Shown: one piece after another, positions 4,401-6,727 of the stretch
Numbering within the stretch: the first letter of the stretch is position 1
Layout of the letters: each line of letters starts with the position of its first letter
Assembly: GCA_031274115.1 (NCBI GenBank)
Contig: JAISQP010000206.1
Coordinates: forward strand, 1 to 6,727
Source: Synergistaceae bacterium
GTDB lineage: Bacteria > Synergistota > Synergistia > Synergistales > Synergistaceae
Reading direction: 5' to 3'
DNA length: 6,727 bases
Made by a program: the position numbers and the translations under genes
Notes under the pieces: model-generated
What the model saw: only the letters and a program-made list of their open reading frames with translations
What the model was told of the DNA's origin: nothing
Database searches by the model: none

Positions 4401-6044
4401 ATGTTACCGAGTCTCGCTTTTATCATAGTATTCATCTTATTTATATTCCTTTCCTTCATCTCGATGATAAGGCGCTACAGACGGTGCCCGTCGGATAAGA
4501 TTCTCGTGATATTCGGCAAGACGGGAGAGGGGTCGGCAAAGTGCATTCATGGGGGAGCGGCGTTCGTATGGCCGCTCTTTCAGGACTATTCATACCTCGA
4601 CCTCACGCCGATATCGATCGATATACCTCTGCAAGGGGCGCTGTCGCGCGAGAACATCAGGATCGCGGCGCCGTCTACCTTTACGGTTGGAATAAGCACC
4701 GAGCCCACCGTCATGAAAAACGCGGCGGAGCGGCTGCTCGAGCTGAACCAATCCGACGTGAGGAAGGTCGCCGAGGACATCATCTTCGGCCAGTTTCGCG
4801 CGACGATCGCGACCATGAACATAGAGGAGATCAACAAGGACAGGGAGAAGTTCCAGTTCTCCGTCATGGAATCGGTCGAGGTCGAGCTGGCGAAAGTCGG
4901 TCTCAGGGTCATCAACGTGAACATAAAGGACATAGACGACGAGTCCGGCTACATCAAGGCGCTCGGTCAGAAAGCGGCGTCGGAGGCCGTAAACCAGGCC
5001 AAGATCGACGTTGCGGAACAGGAGCGGAAGGGACAGATCGGCGTAGCGGAGGCCGACAAGGAGAAGGAGATCGGAGTCGCCAACGCGGCGAAGGACCGTG
5101 AGATCGGCGTAGCGGAGGCCGACAAGGAGCGTGAGATAGGACTCGCAAGCGCCGCGAAGGACCGAGAGATCGGCATCGCGGGTGCGAACAGGGATAGGGA
5201 GATCGGCATCGCCGGCGCCGACAAGGACAAGGAGATAGGCCTTGCGGACGCCGCGAAGGACCGGGAGATCGGCATCGCGCGAGCCGAGAAGGAACGGGAG
5301 ATAGCCATGGCGGACGCGTTGAGGGAACAGCGGATAGGCGTATCCGCCGCCGACGCCCAGGCCGTGAAGGGTGAAAACGTCGCGCGCCAGGTAAAGGCGG
5401 ACTCCGACGCTGAACTGCGCGAAAAGGTCGCGGAGGCCAACCGACGGGGAACCGTCGCCGAGAAGACCAAGGAGGCGGAGGCCAGGCGGATTGCCTATCA
5501 GGCCGAGATGGAGGCCGAGCGGACGCGAGCCGAGCGCGACAAGGCGTCAAAGATAGCGGACGCGATACCGGACGCCGAAGCGGAGAAACAGCGCGTCATA
5601 ATAGCCGCTGAGGCCGAGATGGAGCGTCAGTCCCGAGAGGGGCGCGGCGAGGGCGAACGGGTGAAAAACGAGATGCTGGGCCGGGCGGAGGGCATGAAGG
5701 CAGTGTTCGACGCCAACGCCGAAGGGATCAGGAAGCTGGTCGAAGCGGCTTCAGGGGACGCGAACGCGGCTTTCATGCTGATGATGGCTGACAGGCTGCC
5801 TGAGCTGATGGATATACAGGCCAGGGCGATTTCGAGCTTCAAGATCGACAAGGTCACGGTCTGGGACTCGGGAGCGCAGGATGGCAAAACGATATCGAAC
5901 CTCGTCAAGGATTACGCCACGAGCCTCCCTCCGCTTCAGGACCTTCTCAATATGACAGGCGTCGTCGGCCCGGGGCTTTTAGGCTCGAACAGGCCTGACG
6001 CGAAGAAACCGGACGCCCGTCCGTCTAAGGATTCGAATGTCTGA
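4401..6044 (+). CDS. Flotillin-family SPFH protein with hendecad repeats
   Basis: Flotillins form membrane-bound oligomeric scaffolds linked to lipid microdomains and membrane fluidity. The 547-residue protein starts with a hydrophobic N-terminal segment (about 5-22), followed by basic residues RRYRR. The SPFH/band 7 domain (about 27-200) has GGAAFVWPLFQDYSYLDL, TMNIEEINKDREKF and VGLRVINVNIKDIDDESGYIKALG, close to my memory of Bacillus YuaG/FloT. A long alanine/glutamate/lysine-rich coiled-coil region (about 200-440) includes ten 11-residue units (210-319). The C-terminal part (MLMMADRLPELMDIQ, then IDKVTVWDSGAQDGKTISNLVKDYATSLPPLQDLL) matches the flotillin C-terminal pattern. The charged tail is probably disordered. 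The Shine-Dalgarno is moderate (GAGAGGGG, 4385-4392). The stop overlaps the start of the NfeD-like gene, a classic pairing. I give no symbol because floT/yuaG orthology cannot be proven here. Confidence 0.92.
   Translation: MLPSLAFIIVFILFIFLSFISMIRRYRRCPSDKILVIFGKTGEGSAKCIHGGAAFVWPLFQDYSYLDLTPISIDIPLQGALSRENIRIAAPSTFTVGISTEPTVMKNAAERLLELNQSDVRKVAEDIIFGQFRATIATMNIEEINKDREKFQFSVMESVEVELAKVGLRVINVNIKDIDDESGYIKALGQKAASEAVNQAKIDVAEQERKGQIGVAEADKEKEIGVANAAKDREIGVAEADKEREIGLASAAKDREIGIAGANRDREIGIAGADKDKEIGLADAAKDREIGIARAEKEREIAMADALREQRIGVSAADAQAVKGENVARQVKADSDAELREKVAEANRRGTVAEKTKEAEARRIAYQAEMEAERTRAERDKASKIADAIPDAEAEKQRVIIAAEAEMERQSREGRGEGERVKNEMLGRAEGMKAVFDANAEGIRKLVEAASGDANAAFMLMMADRLPELMDIQARAISSFKIDKVTVWDSGAQDGKTISNLVKDYATSLPPLQDLLNMTGVVGPGLLGSNRPDAKKPDARPSKDSNV
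5028..5357 (+). repeat. Ten tandem 33-base units coding an 11-residue coiled-coil repeat
   Basis: Inside the flotillin gene, residues 210-319 are ten 11-residue units with consensus [DE][RK]EIG[VIL]AxA[DA]K. Examples are EKEIGVANAAK, DREIGVAEADK and DREIGIAGADK. A worn unit (QAKIDVAEQER, 199-209) precedes them. The DNA repeats too: bases 5035-5063 and 5101-5129 are identical over 29 bases, 66 bases (two units) apart. The units are in frame without interruption. This is a protein-coding tandem repeat, not a CRISPR array. Confidence 0.95.
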
Positions 6045-6573
6045 GTGGGAGTGGGTCCACGTCGCTGTCGGCGGCGTCGCGACACTGATATTCCTCTTCC
6101 AGACTCTCGGCGCCGCTGGCGGTTCTGACTCCGACGGCGGCCTGGACTCCGACGGTCCCCCTGACGTTCATGAGGGCTTGTCGAGTTACCTCTCCGTCCG
6201 TAACTTTGTGGCGTTTTTCCTGGGCTACGGATGGGTGACTTTCGCGGCGCTGATCTCCGGAGCGGCTAAAATCGCCGCCTCGCTCCTCGGCGCCGTCGCC
6301 GGGCTTGTGTTCGTCGTGACGTCCTTTCTCCTGATAAAGACTTTTTTGAAGCTTCAGGAGGACGGCAGCCTGAAGCTCGAATCCCTCGCGGGCAAACACG
6401 CCTCGGTCTACATTACGATAGGCGCGCGCGGAAGCTCCGCCGGCAAGGTCCTGGTCGACTCCGGAACGGGCAGGGTTGAACTCCCGGCCCGCACCGAAGC
6501 CGCGGAAGATCTCCGCCCCGGCAGACTTGTGACCGTCGTAAAAATCGTGGACGAAATTCTCTGGGTCGAGTGA
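6037..6573 (+). CDS. YuaF/NfeD-like membrane protein with OB-fold tail
   Basis: NfeD-type proteins are usually encoded next to flotillin/SPFH genes, and the short class (as YuaF beside YuaG in Bacillus) is thought to act with them in membrane organisation. This one has 178 residues. A first membrane helix (about 7-25) is followed by an acidic, glycine-rich loop with SDSDGGLDSDGPPD (30-43). Two further helices (about 55-74 and 78-100) precede a soluble beta-rich C-terminal domain (about 113-178, LAGKHASVYITIGARGSSAGKVLV to VVKIVDEILWVE). That domain fits the NfeD OB-fold. It lacks the N-terminal serine-protease domain of long NfeD proteins. ATG 6037 overlaps the flotillin stop by 8 bases, and AAGGA (6027-6031) lies 5 bases upstream within the flotillin gene, so translation is probably coupled. 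Confidence 0.85.
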   Translation: MSEWEWVHVAVGGVATLIFLFQTLGAAGGSDSDGGLDSDGPPDVHEGLSSYLSVRNFVAFFLGYGWVTFAALISGAAKIAASLLGAVAGLVFVVTSFLLIKTFLKLQEDGSLKLESLAGKHASVYITIGARGSSAGKVLVDSGTGRVELPARTEAAEDLRPGRLVTVVKIVDEILWVE

Positions 6574-6727
6574 TCTCCGGCTTCGGTGTTAATACGGAAG
6601 GCAAGGCTGCGGTATCACTGATTTCAAATTATGAGTATCAGGTTATCTCAGCAATGGATGTCGGATTGCCGAGGAACGTAGAAAATCGGCGTCCGACAGG
6701 ATGTCGGACGAGTGGCGCAAGTAAGCG
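6574..6727. other. Terminal stretch without a recognisable gene
   Basis: No convincing gene or intrinsic terminator is seen after the NfeD-like stop. A forward frame from ATG 6654 stays open to the window edge (24 codons), and a minus-strand frame is open from the edge down to a stop at 6638-6640. Both run through the palindromes and have no Shine-Dalgarno or family signature, so neither is called. Confidence 0.5.
6656..6710. repeat. Nested palindromic element with two alternative hairpins
   Basis: CGTCCGACA (6690-6698) and TGTCGGACG (6702-6710) form a perfect 9-base-pair hairpin with a GGA loop. TCCGACA (6692-6698) can instead pair with an upstream TGTCGGA (6659-6665), with an inner stem GCCGA/TCGGC (6668-6672, 6686-6690). 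The 10-mer GGATGTCGGA occurs twice (6656-6665, 6699-6708). No T-run follows, so it is not an ordinary intrinsic terminator. It could be a REP-like dispersed repeat or an RNA element; the family is unknown to me. Confidence 0.6.

Noticed and set aside
5028..5357. 33-base periodic repeat as a CRISPR array
   Set aside because: There are no unique spacers; the units are contiguous, in frame and code for a coiled coil in a flotillin.
4954..5550. Long minus-strand open frames (also 4967-5470) opposite the flotillin repeats
   Set aside because: They mirror the GC-rich 33-base repeat on the coding strand and are full of Ser/Arg/Pro. They have no family signature and lie opposite a well-supported gene.

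Overview
The window looks like a GC-rich bacterial chromosome. Genes run on the + strand only, Shine-Dalgarno sites are strong (AAGGAGGT-type), and one TTG and one GTG start are used. The ribosomal proteins, the attenuator-type L10 leader and the flotillin/NfeD pair suggest an anaerobe of the Synergistota or a neighbouring Firmicutes-like group. That placement is an impression from protein style, not a search result.

Bases 1-2522 are the ribosomal stalk region: rplK (L11), rplA (L1), rplJ (L10) and rplL (L7/L12). Two RNA control elements are visible. Between rplK and rplA (556-594) lies an imitation of the L1-binding site of 23S rRNA, directly in front of the rplA ribosome-binding site. Before rplJ (about 1351-1478) lies an L10 leader followed by an intrinsic terminator. 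Part of the L10-binding stem can also pair with the 5' arm of that terminator, which gives a simple model for autoregulation by attenuation. A strong intrinsic terminator (2486-2522) closes the group straight after rplL. The usual neighbours rpoB and rpoC do not follow.

Bases 2523-6573 hold a second, tightly spaced set of four genes, probably one operon from an extended -10 promoter near 2524-2532. They encode a metal-dependent amidohydrolase (Amidohydro_2 type), an unrecognised 307-residue protein with one N-terminal membrane anchor, a flotillin/SPFH protein, and a YuaF/NfeD-like membrane protein whose start overlaps the flotillin stop by 8 bases. The flotillin carries ten tandem 11-residue repeats (residues 210-319). 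These probably form an unusually regular hendecad coiled coil and are the most distinctive protein feature here. Flotillin plus NfeD is a known membrane-microdomain pairing; the anchored protein and the hydrolase are candidate partners.

Bases 6574-6727 contain no recognisable gene. They carry a compact set of nested palindromes (6656-6710) that can fold in two mutually exclusive ways and may be a dispersed repeat or the start of another element cut by the window edge.
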